Counted from the stretch's first letter, positions 8,726-21,667 are shown. The stretch: 64,000 nucleotides of DNA from Shewanella sp. NFH-SH190041 (GCF_024363255.1 NZ_AP026070.1:2480001-2544000), one strand, 5' to 3'. Notes: a model not told the origin generated them from the sequence alone. A program made the numbers and translations.

Positions 8726-10059
8726 AAATGAAACCCCGGCTGCTGACCCGGATTTTTTTTACGTCACTTTCCATTATCGCACTGGTGGGATTTGGGCTGG
8801 CCGCACTGGTGAACGTTCTGCATAAACAAAATGGCTATAATGTTGAAACTGCAGCACTGATTGCTGAAATTCCCAGTGTTGCCGCAGAACTAAAACAAAG
8901 TCGTATGCTGCCAGAAAATAGCCAATGGCTAGAAAGCAACCAGCAGCCACAGCGTTATATCATGGCCAGTTGTAATAGCCAATTTCAGCAAATCTGGACC
9001 TCATCAAGGGCCAGTGAGTTAGGGTTATTTCAAGCCTGCGAAAAATTTAATGCTATACGTCATTCATCTCCCCCCTATCTACTCAGTTTCGCCAATAATA
9101 CTGATTATTATGCCTACCTATTGTCCGTTGAACTCGACGGCAAGCACTACAACCTATTGGTGATGAAAAATGCAGCCAGAATCCAACAAGAAAACAGTGA
9201 ATTTAGCAATAGAACATACCTTCGTTTAGCCATGGTTATGTCGCTGGCTATTGTACTGTTAATCAGTGCTGCTTATTGGGGAATGCGGCCACTGGCCAGA
9301 ATGCGAGGTGAATTACAAGCGATTAATAATGGCAACGCTTCAGCTTTATCTGAAGATTATCCGGTTGAACTAGAAGGTATTACCCATGCCTTAAACCAGT
9401 TATTGCAACAGTCTGCCAACCAACAGTTGCGTTACCAAACCGCCATGGATGATCTGGCCCACAGTCTGAAAACGCGTTTAGCTGCCGTCCACGCCATCAC
9501 CGATGATACTCAGCTATCTAAGCAGCAAATGAGTGAACGGATCATGGAACAAATTGGTCAGATGGATCTGCTAGTTAAATATCAGTTGAAGCGAGCCATG
9601 CTAGGACGACGTGGGCTGAAACACGAGACAACCCTCTTACTGCCAGTGATTCATGCCATAGTGCAAATGATGGATAAAGTTTACCGGGATAAACAAGTTC
9701 AGATCACGATAAATATTAGTGATGAACTGCACTTTCCCGGCACCGAAGGCGATCTATTAGAACTGTGCGGTAATTTACTGGAAAATGCTTTTCGCCTATG
9801 TATCAGTCAGATCAGTATTTCAGCTACGAGTAACCAGAATGAGCCATTTTATTTCATCATTGATGATGATGGCCCTGGCGTCCCTCCAGCGCTCAGAGAA
9901 CAAATTCTCCAACGGGGTGTTCGTGCCGATAGCCGTTCACCAGGTCAAGGTATTGGTCTAGCCGTATGCAGCGAAATCGTTGCCAGCTATAACGGCACGC
10001 TCAGCGTAGAAACTTCGCCTTTAGAAGGAGCCCGCTTTACTATCTGTCTGCCCCGTTAA
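8716..10059 (+). CDS. phoQ: PhoQ-like sensor histidine kinase
   Basis: A 447-residue inner-membrane kinase. TM1 is at about residues 12-34, a periplasmic sensor at 35-165, TM2 at about 170-190, then a HAMP-like linker. The phospho-acceptor box is DLAHSLKT with H249. The ATPase part has an N box (ELCGNLLENAF), a G1 box (DDDGPGVP) and a G2 box (GQGIGLAV). The box around H249 reads SLKTR, whereas PhoQ and most kinases have proline at the last position; this change is notable because the proline matters for phosphatase activity. The ATG at 8716 overlaps the regulator stop; a second ATG at 8728 is possible. Partner of the regulator just upstream. Confidence 0.9.
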   Translation: MQLKMKPRLLTRIFFTSLSIIALVGFGLAALVNVLHKQNGYNVETAALIAEIPSVAAELKQSRMLPENSQWLESNQQPQRYIMASCNSQFQQIWTSSRASELGLFQACEKFNAIRHSSPPYLLSFANNTDYYAYLLSVELDGKHYNLLVMKNAARIQQENSEFSNRTYLRLAMVMSLAIVLLISAAYWGMRPLARMRGELQAINNGNASALSEDYPVELEGITHALNQLLQQSANQQLRYQTAMDDLAHSLKTRLAAVHAITDDTQLSKQQMSERIMEQIGQMDLLVKYQLKRAMLGRRGLKHETTLLLPVIHAIVQMMDKVYRDKQVQITINISDELHFPGTEGDLLELCGNLLENAFRLCISQISISATSNQNEPFYFIIDDDGPGVPPALREQILQRGVRADSRSPGQGIGLAVCSEIVASYNGTLSVETSPLEGARFTICLPR

Positions 10060-10091
10060 ATCGTCCAGCACACAGCAAGGAAAAAGTATCC

Positions 10092-10802
10092 TTAGCGCTT
10101 AACCGGGCCATAAAGCTGCTCAGCCCGGTTAAACATGATCCAAGAGGTCGCAATATACTTATCACCACTGATAGGAATATTACCTCTATGGCTATGCGTA
10201 AACCCAGCCGGGGCAATCACCATTGTCCCCTTGGTCGGTTTGATCAATCGGCGCTGATAATAAAATTCAGTCTCTCCACCTTGCGCAACATCATTGAGGT
10301 AAAACATATAAAACGCTATTCGGTGTAACGCCTCATTATGCCCTGGCTGAGGAAACTGCTCACTATGCCAATGGGGATAACCACCAACACCTTGTTGATA
10401 TTGCTGGATATTAACATTACCGCTTCGGTACAGATATTGAGTCAACGCCTGTGCTCTAGGGTGCCCCAACTGCGGATAATTATCCGGGGTTAAAGTATGA
10501 TTAACGCCCTGCACATCACTTACCTGAACTGCCACACTGCCCATTAATGCCATGGCATATTTATCCAGATATTGCACCACACCAGGCAATGCAGCAGTCA
10601 AAAATGTCGCTCTCAGATCATCTAAATCCCGAAAAGCATCAAGCGTCAAATCCCGACTCAGTTTTTTTTGCTTATCAACGCCATGCCCAGTTTGGCCTTG
10701 TTGTACCCCTGGGTGCTGTGCAAATGTGTCCAATAGACGATCACATAAACTCGCTGGCAATAATCCCGGATAAACCTCGATAAAATCCCTTTCAACATCC
10801 AT
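10092..10802 (-). CDS. 2-oxoglutarate/Fe(II)-dependent oxygenase (prolyl 4-hydroxylase-like)
   Basis: A 236-residue cytosolic protein with the double-stranded beta-helix pattern of the 2OG-Fe(II) oxygenase superfamily (P4Hc type). The iron ligands are visible as H146-x-E148 in GYPHWHSEQF and a distal histidine in FTHSHRG (H203 or H205), followed by K215 in the SGDKYIATSW segment where the 2OG carboxylate is bound. The acidic ligand is Glu rather than the more usual Asp. Between them lies FYMFYLNDVAQGGETEFYY, typical of the family (LNDVxxGGETxF). Substrate unknown; related proteins hydroxylate protein side chains. Gene stands alone, divergent from the DUF3135 gene. Confidence 0.88.
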   Translation of the reverse strand: MDVERDFIEVYPGLLPASLCDRLLDTFAQHPGVQQGQTGHGVDKQKKLSRDLTLDAFRDLDDLRATFLTAALPGVVQYLDKYAMALMGSVAVQVSDVQGVNHTLTPDNYPQLGHPRAQALTQYLYRSGNVNIQQYQQGVGGYPHWHSEQFPQPGHNEALHRIAFYMFYLNDVAQGGETEFYYQRRLIKPTKGTMVIAPAGFTHSHRGNIPISGDKYIATSWIMFNRAEQLYGPVKR

Positions 10803-11028
10803 ACCTCACCCCAATATCCTATTAGTCTCATTCGCTCCAGCCATGACCATACCGAGACAGTCACCTCAGCGCAAATGGCTTGATAATAAATACAGGGAAT
10901 AACCAAGGGAGGCTTATAACTATTAACAACAGTTATACCATTATCTAGTGCGTTCTTATCTTGTTGTACCGCCCACCTTTCGGTAGCGTAATTAGGCAAG
11001 CTATCTTTTATCAACACGAGGGGCAGGT

Positions 11029-11334
11029 ATGACGCAATTACCCGACTTCGACACGCTAAAGCAGTTGGCCGAAAATGATCCGGCACAATTAGCACATCTA
11101 CAGGAAACCCTCACGGAAGAGCTTATCAGTAACTCCAAGCATCAAGAGCAGCTTAGACAGTTACATCATCATTTGAAACAGCGGGTGGCACGGTGCAACA
11201 ATCCCTACCATAGGTGTATTACAACCATGGCGATGATGCATAGCAAGCTCAATACCATGGCCCATGTCATGAACAACCCGGATGAATTCAGGGCGCATAA
11301 AGCAGATATTTTACCCCTGAAGCACAGGGGCTAA
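11029..11334 (+). CDS. DUF3135-family protein
   Basis: A 101-residue, mostly helical soluble protein of the DUF3135 family, recognised by its opening MTQLPDFDTLKQLAENDP and the repeated leucine/histidine-rich helices. No catalytic motif is evident. The ATG has a purine-rich ribosome site (GGGGCAGGT). It ends 24 bp before the convergent corA stop. The family is found in marine gammaproteobacteria and has no assigned function. Confidence 0.85.
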   Translation: MTQLPDFDTLKQLAENDPAQLAHLQETLTEELISNSKHQEQLRQLHHHLKQRVARCNNPYHRCITTMAMMHSKLNTMAHVMNNPDEFRAHKADILPLKHRG

Positions 11335-11357
11335 TGGTCGAAAATCGGTGAAGGAGA

Positions 11358-12305
11358 TTAGAGCCAGCGTTTACGCTTAAAGAACAAGTAAGTTCCCACG
11401 GCGCTGGCTAACATCATCAAAATAGCCAACGGATAACCATATTCCCACTGAAGTTCTGGCATATTCACAAAGTTCATACCATAACTACTGGCGATTAAGG
11501 TTGGTGGTAGAAACACCACAGCGGCCACTGAGAAAATTTTAATAATCTTATTTTGCTGCAACCCACTAAAGCCCATTGCAGCATCCAGCAAGAAGTTTAA
11601 TTTATCGAAGATAAATTGACTATGCGGCATCAAAGATTCAATATCAGCCAACATCTCACGCAACTCTTTCATATCATCATCGGACAGATTCCGACGATAA
11701 TAACGTTGGATATAACGTAAAGAACGCTGAGTATCGAGCAAACTAAGCCGGATTTTACCGTTAGAGTCTTCCTGCAAGGTGATCATCTTAAACACATCAT
11801 CTAACTCTTCACTCTCAAACACTTGGTGTCCGACATTATCCAATACGGTATATACGTCTTCAATCAAGTCAGACAGATAGTCGACCTTAAGGGTAAACAG
11901 TTCAATAAAGAGTTCTTGGGGAGTATTGACTTCTAAACGTCCAAGCCGCAAATAGTTACGCAGCAAACGTACTAGACCAACGTCTTCCTCACGCATGGTG
12001 ATTAACACATTGTCTCGCAGGTTAAAGGAGATGTTCACCGCCCGCACTTCCTGACCAACCCGTTGAGGAAATAGACTGTTGATATGCAGACCATCGCTGT
12101 TCTGGTAGAAACGGGCAGATGCCTCAATTTCATTCATATCTTCTTCGTCAGGTACTTCTTCAACTGAGAATTTACTCAGCCAAATCCGTTCATCATCTTC
12201 CGGTTTATACAAATCAAGCCATATCGTCGAGTCCGGCAGGCTATCCTCTACATTAAGTTCTCTTACCGCTAATTTGCGGTCTTCATAAACATAAGCAGTA
12301 ATCAT
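11358..12305 (-). CDS. corA: CorA magnesium/cobalt channel
   Basis: A 315-residue inner-membrane Mg2+ channel of the CorA (MIT) family, the same length as E. coli CorA (316). The large N-terminal cytoplasmic domain is followed by two C-terminal membrane helices, with the diagnostic YGMNF selectivity motif at the end of the first (within SSYGMNFVNMPELQWEYGYP) and a basic tail (FKRKRWL). I chose ATG 12305 because AGGAGG lies 6 nt upstream; the frame is open for 13 more codons. The presence of a magnesium channel about 1.3 kb from a PhoPQ-like pair is suggestive, but no operon link is seen. Confidence 0.96.
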   Translation of the reverse strand: MITAYVYEDRKLAVRELNVEDSLPDSTIWLDLYKPEDDERIWLSKFSVEEVPDEEDMNEIEASARFYQNSDGLHINSLFPQRVGQEVRAVNISFNLRDNVLITMREEDVGLVRLLRNYLRLGRLEVNTPQELFIELFTLKVDYLSDLIEDVYTVLDNVGHQVFESEELDDVFKMITLQEDSNGKIRLSLLDTQRSLRYIQRYYRRNLSDDDMKELREMLADIESLMPHSQFIFDKLNFLLDAAMGFSGLQQNKIIKIFSVAAVVFLPPTLIASSYGMNFVNMPELQWEYGYPLAILMMLASAVGTYLFFKRKRWL

Positions 12306-12432
12306 GTAGCCTCCTGAAAAAACACCCGAATCGATAAATGACAATCCCGGGGCAGGGTTAAAGTGTCGCTAGTTTACCTGATAGGGCGACAATAGACAGC
12401 AACAAATGCTAATTTAGCCGCGATTCAGGGCC

Positions 12433-12810
12433 TTATCGCGCAGAAATTGTCATTCTTTCTTGGGAAGATACCCGAATTTGTAACCCATCCAAGGTTGTTA
12501 AGCGTTCTCCTTCAATATCTTTCTTACGTACCTGATATTGTACACTGACACCATCAAGTGGTGAGGTGATGGTAACTGTCATGACCCGATAGCTGTCATA
12601 TAGATGCCAAGCCCCCAATGTTAGCCCCCCTAAAGCCACAATGCCCAATACAGCGAGGATAATATAGCGACGAATCACAGCCTGCCCCGTTAGCAATGGC
12701 GCGCTACGTGACTCATTAATAGGTTGGCGGCCTCGAGTTAAAAACCACCAAGCCAAGCAAATTACCAATAGGGTTAGTAAAAATTTAGTCAGCAAGAGCC
12801 ACTCCAACAA
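12433..12810 (-). CDS. Small membrane protein of unknown function
   Basis: About 120-125 residues with two predicted membrane helices (LLTKFLLTLLVICLAWWFL near the N-terminus and YIILAVLGIVALGGLTLGAW around residues 49-68). A soluble C-terminal part follows, with a beta-like pattern (VTITSPLDGVSVQYQVRKKDIEG). I do not recognise a named family. The start is uncertain: the frame begins with TTG 12810, but a GGAG sits 6 nt before an in-frame TTG at 12795, which may be the real start. It is 127 bp upstream of the corA start on the same strand and may share transcription with it. Confidence 0.65.
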   Translation of the reverse strand: MLEWLLLTKFLLTLLVICLAWWFLTRGRQPINESRSAPLLTGQAVIRRYIILAVLGIVALGGLTLGAWHLYDSYRVMTVTITSPLDGVSVQYQVRKKDIEGERLTTLDGLQIRVSSQERMTISAR

Positions 12811-13126
12811 TGCATTATCAATGCGACATCATTCCTAAAAGAAATCAGTCATAAACGACAAAAAACCTACCTAATCAGATAGATGAAATAATGAACAAAA
12901 CGGTAAATCCAATCTATAAGCATACCAATTCCCCTCTCAATTTGCGCTGTCATGGCTGACATTTATGAAACGATGTAGTGATAATGACAAATTGACTGGG
13001 TACTTTCAGGTTTGCTCTTTATTAAACAACAAGTAGGTTGGTAGTCCCAGAAATGGCTCCAATTTTTAAGACAGTGATTAAGAGCAAATAATCTGCTTTA
13101 ATTGTAAACAACAAAAGGAGCAGAGC

Positions 13127-13408
13127 ATGAGCAAAAAAAGGAAAAATCACTCGCCGACATTCAAGGCTAAAGTTGCACTCGCTGCGGCCAAGGGAAACAA
13201 GACGCTGGCTCAACTTTCTTCTGAATTTGGTATCCATCAATCCCAGATTGGCAAATGGAAGCAGGAGCTTCTAGATAATGCCTCGACCCTGTTTGAAAGC
13301 AAGGCTGACAAGGCTAAAAAGAACGAAGTCGACTGTGAAAAACTCCATGCAAAAATCGGTCAACTGACCATGGAAAATGATTTTTTAGCCAAAGTGCTCG
13401 GTCGTTAA
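13127..13408 (+). CDS. IS3-family transposase OrfA
   Basis: 93 residues with a helix-turn-helix (FKAKVALAAAKGNKTLAQLS, HQSQIGKWKQEL) that binds the element ends, followed by a leucine-rich coiled coil (LHAKIGQLTMENDFLAKVL) used for multimerisation. Ribosome site AAAGGAG is 8 nt before ATG. OrfB lies in the -1 frame, and its frame is open from inside the end of orfA, so an OrfAB fusion by -1 slippage is expected. A T-TTT-TTA heptamer at about 13380-13387 is a candidate slip site. Confidence 0.92.
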   Translation: MSKKRKNHSPTFKAKVALAAAKGNKTLAQLSSEFGIHQSQIGKWKQELLDNASTLFESKADKAKKNEVDCEKLHAKIGQLTMENDFLAKVLGR

Positions 13409-13449
13409 CGAGAGCACAACGGAAAAATAAAGTCGACCGTAAGGATAAA

Positions 13450-14250
13450 TTGCCCGTTTTACACCAGTGTCGTTTGTTGGGTATTAGCCGCTCTAGCGCC
13501 TATTACGAGCCTGCTCCGTTTTCAGCAGAGCAGCTTGAAATCATGCGCCGGATAGATCAAATTCATCTGAAACACCCGTTTTATGGCAGCCGTAAAATCA
13601 CGCTGGAACTTTGTGCCAGTGGCTTTCATGTCAACCGTAAACGGGTGCAGAGACTGATGCGTTTAATGGACATTGTGCCTCTGTACCCAAAGAAGCAAAC
13701 ATCTCGGCCCAATCAGGCTCATACCATTTATCCGTACTTACTGCGTGAGCTGAGTATTGAGCGGGCAGATCAGGTCTGGGCCACGGATATCACCTATATT
13801 CCGATGGAAAAAGGGTTTGCTTATCTGATCGCCATCATCGACTGGCATAGCCGAAAAGTGCTGGCATGGCGCATGTCCAATACCATGGATACACAGTTTT
13901 GTCTTGATGCACTCGATGAGGCATTGGCCAAATACGGTAAGCCTGAGATTTTCAATACCGATCAGGGTAGTCAGTTTACCAGTGATGCGTTTACCGGCAG
14001 GCTGAAAGAAATGGATATCAGGATTAGCATGGATGGCAAGGGGCGTTGGGTAGATAATGTGTTTATTGAGCGACTCTGGCGGAGCTTGAAATATGAGGAG
14101 GTGTATATCAAAGCTTATGGCACTATTACAGAGGCAGAACTTGCTATTGGTGAATATTTCGTGTTCTATAACGAACAGAGATTTCATCAGGGACTGAATA
14201 ATCACACACCTGATCAAGTCTATTTCGCTAAAAAGAAGTTTGCCGCTTAA
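13450..14250 (+). CDS. IS3-family transposase OrfB (DDE integrase domain)
   Basis: 266 residues from a nominal TTG. It has an HTH_21-like start (RIDQIHLKHPFYGSRKITLE) and a retroviral-type rve catalytic core with the three acidic residues in ATDITYIP, NTDQGSQFTS and VFIERLWRSL. The same frame is open further upstream into the orfA tail (ending in the segment VDRKDK), so the working protein is probably an OrfAB fusion made by ribosomal frameshifting. All catalytic residues are present. Confidence 0.92.
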   Translation: MPVLHQCRLLGISRSSAYYEPAPFSAEQLEIMRRIDQIHLKHPFYGSRKITLELCASGFHVNRKRVQRLMRLMDIVPLYPKKQTSRPNQAHTIYPYLLRELSIERADQVWATDITYIPMEKGFAYLIAIIDWHSRKVLAWRMSNTMDTQFCLDALDEALAKYGKPEIFNTDQGSQFTSDAFTGRLKEMDIRISMDGKGRWVDNVFIERLWRSLKYEEVYIKAYGTITEAELAIGEYFVFYNEQRFHQGLNNHTPDQVYFAKKKFAA

Positions 14251-14375
14251 CCAAACAGATTATTTCTCTTAAAAGATGAAAAATCTGTCTAACCAATTGG
14301 GTCCAGCTTAGACTACCGGTTATCAATCTCGGTATACTGCTAAACGTGGTATCTCAGGGTTTCTTACCAATAACC

Positions 14376-15395
14376 TGTGTGATTCATAGACATCATTTCA
14401 ATATAATGAGTGTCTATGAACAGAGAAATACAACAGCGTTTACAGTGGATTAAGCTATACGAAGAGACCCGTGATGCGGGCTTGGTCTGTCGTCGTTGTG
14501 GCATATCCAGACCTACCTTAAGAAAATGGTGGCAGCGTTATCAGAAAGACAGTGTAGATGGTCTGGTCAGTCAAAGCAGACGTCCTAAGAGTTCACCTTC
14601 AACCAAGGTTGGTGAGACAGAAGAGCAGTTAATTTTATCTTTGCGATGCTCTCGAAACCTTGGAGCTAGGCGTATTCAAAGTGAACTTGGCCGCCTACAT
14701 GGGCTCTCTCTTGGAATTGCAACTATTCATAAGATTTTGACGCGGAATGAGGTAAAGCCTGTTGTTACCTATCGTAAGAAACCAGATTACATCAGGTATG
14801 TTCGCCCAGTTCCTGGCGATAGAATACAAATGGATACCTGCAAGATAGGGCCGAATCTCTATCAATACACCTCGATTGACGATTGCACCCGCTATAGGGT
14901 TTTAAGGCTGTATAGCCGCAGAACTGCTGCTAACACACTGGATTTCATTGATTGCGTTATTGATGAAATGCCATTTCCAATTCAGCGTATTCAAACAGAT
15001 CGTGGCCGCGAGTTCTTTGCCTTTAAAGTCCAAGAGAAATTGAAGATCCATGGAATCAAATTCAGACCAAATAAACCTGCTTCACCTCACCTAAATGGCA
15101 AAGTAGAGCGCTCGCAGAAAACGGATAAAGCTGAGTTTTATGCAACGGTAGAGTTAGCATCAGACGATTTAGATAACCTGCTTGCTGAGTGGCAGCATTA
15201 CTACAACTGGGAGAGGCCTCATAGCGCACACCATGGGAAAACACCCATGGAGCGATACTTCGAAATGGCTGAGCAAACGCCTTATTCTGAAGAGGTTCAG
15301 GAGCTTTATGAACCAGCAAAAGAACCCCTTCAAGAACAAAACTACAGGCTTGAATTGGAGCTGAGAAGATTGAAACGATCTCTATGAATCACACA
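14376..15395 (+). mobile_element. Complete IS481-family insertion sequence with 7-bp target duplication
   Basis: A 1020-bp element bounded by near-perfect inverted repeats, TGTGTGATTCATAGA at 14376 and its complement ending at 15395. The direct repeat AATAACC at 14369-14375 and 15396-15402 is its target duplication. Intact ends, an intact transposase and perfect flanks point to a recent insertion into the region just downstream of the rRNA operon, 58 bp from the neighbouring IS3 element. Confidence 0.93.
14416..15387 (+). CDS. IS481-family transposase
   Basis: 323 residues (from ATG 14416; a GTG two codons earlier is also in frame). An N-terminal helix-turn-helix (LVCRRCGISRPTLRKWWQRY) is followed by a DDE/rve core: the acidic residues lie in IQMDTCKIG, RIQTDRGREF and NGKVERSQ. 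The C-terminal YNWERPHSAHHGKTPMER motif is typical of IS481 and related integrase-type transposases. It fills almost the whole element, ending 8 bp before the right tip. Confidence 0.93.
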   Translation: MNREIQQRLQWIKLYEETRDAGLVCRRCGISRPTLRKWWQRYQKDSVDGLVSQSRRPKSSPSTKVGETEEQLILSLRCSRNLGARRIQSELGRLHGLSLGIATIHKILTRNEVKPVVTYRKKPDYIRYVRPVPGDRIQMDTCKIGPNLYQYTSIDDCTRYRVLRLYSRRTAANTLDFIDCVIDEMPFPIQRIQTDRGREFFAFKVQEKLKIHGIKFRPNKPASPHLNGKVERSQKTDKAEFYATVELASDDLDNLLAEWQHYYNWERPHSAHHGKTPMERYFEMAEQTPYSEEVQELYEPAKEPLQEQNYRLELELRRLKRSL

Positions 15396-15621
15396 AATAA
15401 CCAATCTTATCATCCGAGCGACAATATTCAGACAACACAGTCCTTTAAGGCAGAATACCAAACACCTTAGACGCTTTTGTTCGGTAATCTACTCCCCCTA
15501 TTCTAGGCAGATAATGTAAAGGCTAATGAGTAATCTCGCTGCACTATCACATGAGTGGTTGCCTCACTTCGTTCGGAATTTTTATTTCCCCATGTTCGTT
15601 CTGTCATGGCGCGCATAAACG

Positions 15622-15653
15622 AAAAAAGCCCGTTGCATTAGCAACGGGCTTTC
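15622..15653 (-). terminator. rRNA operon terminator
   Basis: On the minus strand AAAGCCCGTTGC, a short loop and GCAACGGGCTTTTTTC form a strong stem with a T run. It lies 28 nt after the 5S rRNA 3' end and closes the rrn transcript. Confidence 0.93.
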
Positions 15654-15680
15654 TCGCTTCTCTTACGAGAATAATTAGGT

Positions 15681-15798
15681 GCTTGGCGATGACCTACTCT
15701 CACATGGGGAAGCCCCACACTACCATCGGCGCGACTGCGTTTCACTTCTGAGTTCGGAATGGGATCAGGTGGGACCACAGTGCTATTGTCACCAAGCA
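15681..15798 (-). rRNA. rrf: 5S ribosomal RNA
   Basis: About 118 nt read on the minus strand, beginning TGCTTGGTGAC and ending GTCATCGCCAAGC, so the two termini pair as in all 5S rRNAs. The conserved internal block CCCATTCCGAACTCAGAAG, part of loop B/C, is present. It is the last gene of the rrn operon. Confidence 0.97.
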
Positions 15799-15830
15799 AA
15801 TTCGTTAATTCGGAAAGCTGTACAAAAATA

Positions 15831-15906
15831 TGGTGGTCGCTACTGGGCTCGAACCAGTGACCCCCTCCTTGTAAGGGAGGTGCTCTCCCAGCTGAGCTAA
15901 GCGACC
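15831..15906 (-). tRNA. tRNA-Val (anticodon UAC), between 23S and 5S
   Basis: A 76-nt cloverleaf on the minus strand. The acceptor stem is GGTCGCT/AGCGACC, the D arm AGCTCAGCTGGGAGAGC, the anticodon loop CTTACAA (UAC), the T arm GGTTCGAGCC, and CCA is encoded. The anticodon arm CCTCCC...GGGAGG matches E. coli tRNA-Val(UAC). Its place between 23S and 5S within the rrn operon is unusual; spacer tRNAs normally sit between 16S and 23S or after 5S. Confidence 0.96.
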
Positions 15907-15976
15907 TGGGATTCTTTTCGCTTTGAGTTCAAAACTTCAATCAAGTCTTGATTATTCTATCAAGGTTTCCAACAAA

Positions 15977-15992
15977 ACCCTTTTGGGTTGTA

Positions 15993-15998
<6 letters not shown>
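15977..15998 (-). other. 23S processing stem, 3' strand
   Basis: The minus-strand sequence CTTAACCATACAACCCAAAA here is complementary to the leader at 18877-18898 (TTTGGGTTGTATGGTTAAG). Together they form the long stem cut by RNase III to release pre-23S. Confidence 0.85.
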
Positions 15999-18876
<2,878 letters not shown>

Positions 18877-18884
<8 letters not shown>

Positions 18885-18898
18885 ATACAACCCAAATG
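18877..18898 (-). other. 23S processing stem, 5' strand
   Basis: Partner of 15977-15998; pairs over about 19 bp at the base of the 23S rRNA. Confidence 0.85.
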
Positions 18899-19220
18899 AG
18901 TTTCATTCAGGTTGCATTGCAACTTGCTGGTTTGATAATTGTAATTCTTTCGAATCACAACGCCTTGATTAGAATACTCAATTTACTTGATTAAAGTGTT
19001 TGAGAACTCAATTTTGTATTAACAAAGCCTTTCTTAAAAAGAGAGGTTTGTTTCTACTATCAGCTTTCCAAATTGTTAAAGAGCAATAATTTTCGACCTT
19101 TCAGCCTAAAATCGGGCTTAAAAAAGCCAAAGATAAAGCATGTTTATCTTTGGCGTCTCTATCCCCTGAGACTGTATGAGTCACTTCCATCTCTTCATCC
19201 CCGAAGCGTGTTGAAGGAAG
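18885..19220 (-). other. tRNA-Ala to 23S internal spacer
   Basis: Transcribed spacer of the rrn operon. It holds the 5' strand of the 23S processing stem and, at 19074-19085, a boxA antitermination site. I see no gene in it. Confidence 0.85.
19074..19085 (-). promoter_or_regulatory. Spacer boxA antitermination site
   Basis: Minus strand TGCTCTTTAACA, a perfect match to the rrn boxA that binds NusB/NusE and keeps RNA polymerase elongating through 23S. Confidence 0.88.
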
Positions 19221-19296
19221 TGGTGGAGCTATGCGGGATCGAACCGCAGACCTCCTGCGTGCAAGGCAGGCGCTCTCCCAGCTGAGCTATAGCCCC
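19221..19296 (-). tRNA. tRNA-Ala (anticodon UGC)
   Basis: 76-nt cloverleaf in the 16S-23S spacer. It starts GGGGCTATAGCTCAGCTGGG, has anticodon loop TTTGCAC-type with UGC, T arm GGTTCGATCC and an encoded CCA. Standard spacer tRNA partner of tRNA-Ile. Confidence 0.97.
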
Positions 19297-19403
19297 ATAC
19301 AGTTGAACATTTATCTGAAAAGAATTTCTTCTGAGACGCGGCGAAGTGCGACGACGTTTAGCCTGCTAAACGAGTTGCGCTTCAACAAAGTATCAGGAGA
19401 AAT

Positions 19404-19480
19404 TGGTGGGTCTGAGTGGACTTGAACCACCGACCTCTCGCTTATCAGGCGAACGCTCTAACCACCTGAGCTACAGACCC
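19404..19480 (-). tRNA. tRNA-Ile (anticodon GAU)
   Basis: 77-nt cloverleaf. It starts GGGTCTGTAGCTCAGGTGGT, has anticodon GAU in the loop CTGATAA, T arm GGTTCAAGTCC and an encoded CCA. First of the two spacer tRNAs after 16S. Confidence 0.97.
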
Positions 19481-19629
19481 ATTTCGCTTACTCTTTTGAG
19501 CCATACCTGTGTTGCTTTCGCGCTTCGGTCGTCATGTAGCGCTGCTACACATTCTTCCTCATTGCTCAAGCGCCTTGGCCTGACTCAAATTAGCTACGCT
19601 TAATCTCGCAGATAATTGTTCTTACTTTC

Positions 19630-19654
19630 TATCAGACAATCTGTGTGAACACTC
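19630..19654 (-). other. 16S processing stem, 3' strand
   Basis: Minus strand GAGTGTTCACACAGATTGTC and the following bases pair with the leader at 21352-21376 to form the RNase III stem around pre-16S. Confidence 0.8.
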
Positions 19655-19675
19655 AAAGCAATTTCATCGCTTAGG

Positions 19676-21218
<1,543 letters not shown>

Positions 21219-21351
21219 AAAGTTTTGGTTGAACCCGAAGGTTCTGCTCAATGAATTCTGTCTTTGCATCATTACCCATTAAGGCAATGACTGCATTTGC
21301 ATGCTGCGCGATTCATCATTGATTAAAATCGTTTGTCGATGTCAATCACTG

Positions 21352-21376
21352 TGAATGTCCACGCAGATTGTCTGAT
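21352..21376 (-). other. 16S processing stem, 5' strand
   Basis: Minus strand TATCAGACAATCTGCGTGGA lies in the leader and is complementary, with a few G-U or mismatched positions, to 19630-19654. Confidence 0.8.
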
Positions 21377-21380
21377 AAAT

Positions 21381-21392
21381 TGTTAAAGAACA
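21381..21392 (-). promoter_or_regulatory. Leader boxA antitermination site
   Basis: Minus strand TGTTCTTTAACA, one base from the consensus TGCTCTTTAACA, between the promoter and 16S. Confidence 0.85.
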
Positions 21393-21463
21393 GCCTTCTA
21401 AAGGCTAACTTGAGCAACCACTCAAGCTGCGCGCCGTTTCCAGCAGCGTCTCAATGGAAGCGA

Positions 21464-21491
21464 ATTATAGGTAAGACAAAATTTACTGCAA
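21464..21491 (-). promoter_or_regulatory. rRNA operon P1-type promoter
   Basis: Minus strand TTGCAG (21486-21491), a 16-bp spacer and a perfect TATAAT (21464-21469), followed by a C/G-containing discriminator (TCGC) typical of stringently controlled rRNA promoters. An A/T-rich stretch upstream could serve as an UP element. Confidence 0.85.
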
Positions 21492-21605
21492 GTGCCTTAC
21501 GCCATTTTTCTAGCAAAAACCGTTCAACCGATGCTTTTTGATACAAAGTGACCGTTATTACACCAATAAGGGTAAATTTAAGCTCATAGCACAGTCTGTA
21601 AATCG

Positions 21606-21632
21606 CAAAAACCACTGCATTGCAGTGGCCTT
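21606..21632 (-). terminator. Terminator after gmhB
   Basis: Minus strand GCCACTGCAATGCAGTGG followed by TTTTTG; an 8-bp stem just past the gmhB stop and upstream of the rrn promoter. Confidence 0.8.
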
Positions 21633-21667
21633 TTACAAGAAGTCAAACATTGAAATGAGATTCGGTG

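Larger units (their letters stand above)
13040..14317 (+). mobile_element. Complete IS3-family insertion sequence with 4-bp target duplication
   Basis: A 1278-bp element whose ends are inverted repeats starting GGTAGTC (13040-13046) and ending GACTACC (14311-14317), with inner similarity CCAATT...AGACAG on both sides. The direct repeat GGTT flanks it at 13036-13039 and 14318-14321, the 4-bp duplication expected of this family. It carries the two overlapping-frame ORFs orfA and orfB. Both ends and both ORFs are intact, so it may be active. It sits between the small membrane gene and an IS481 element. Confidence 0.9.
21219..21667 (-). other. rrn leader and gap to gmhB
   Basis: Holds the 16S processing strand, boxA, the rrn promoter and, beyond it, the gmhB terminator. 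No other gene is visible. Confidence 0.8.
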
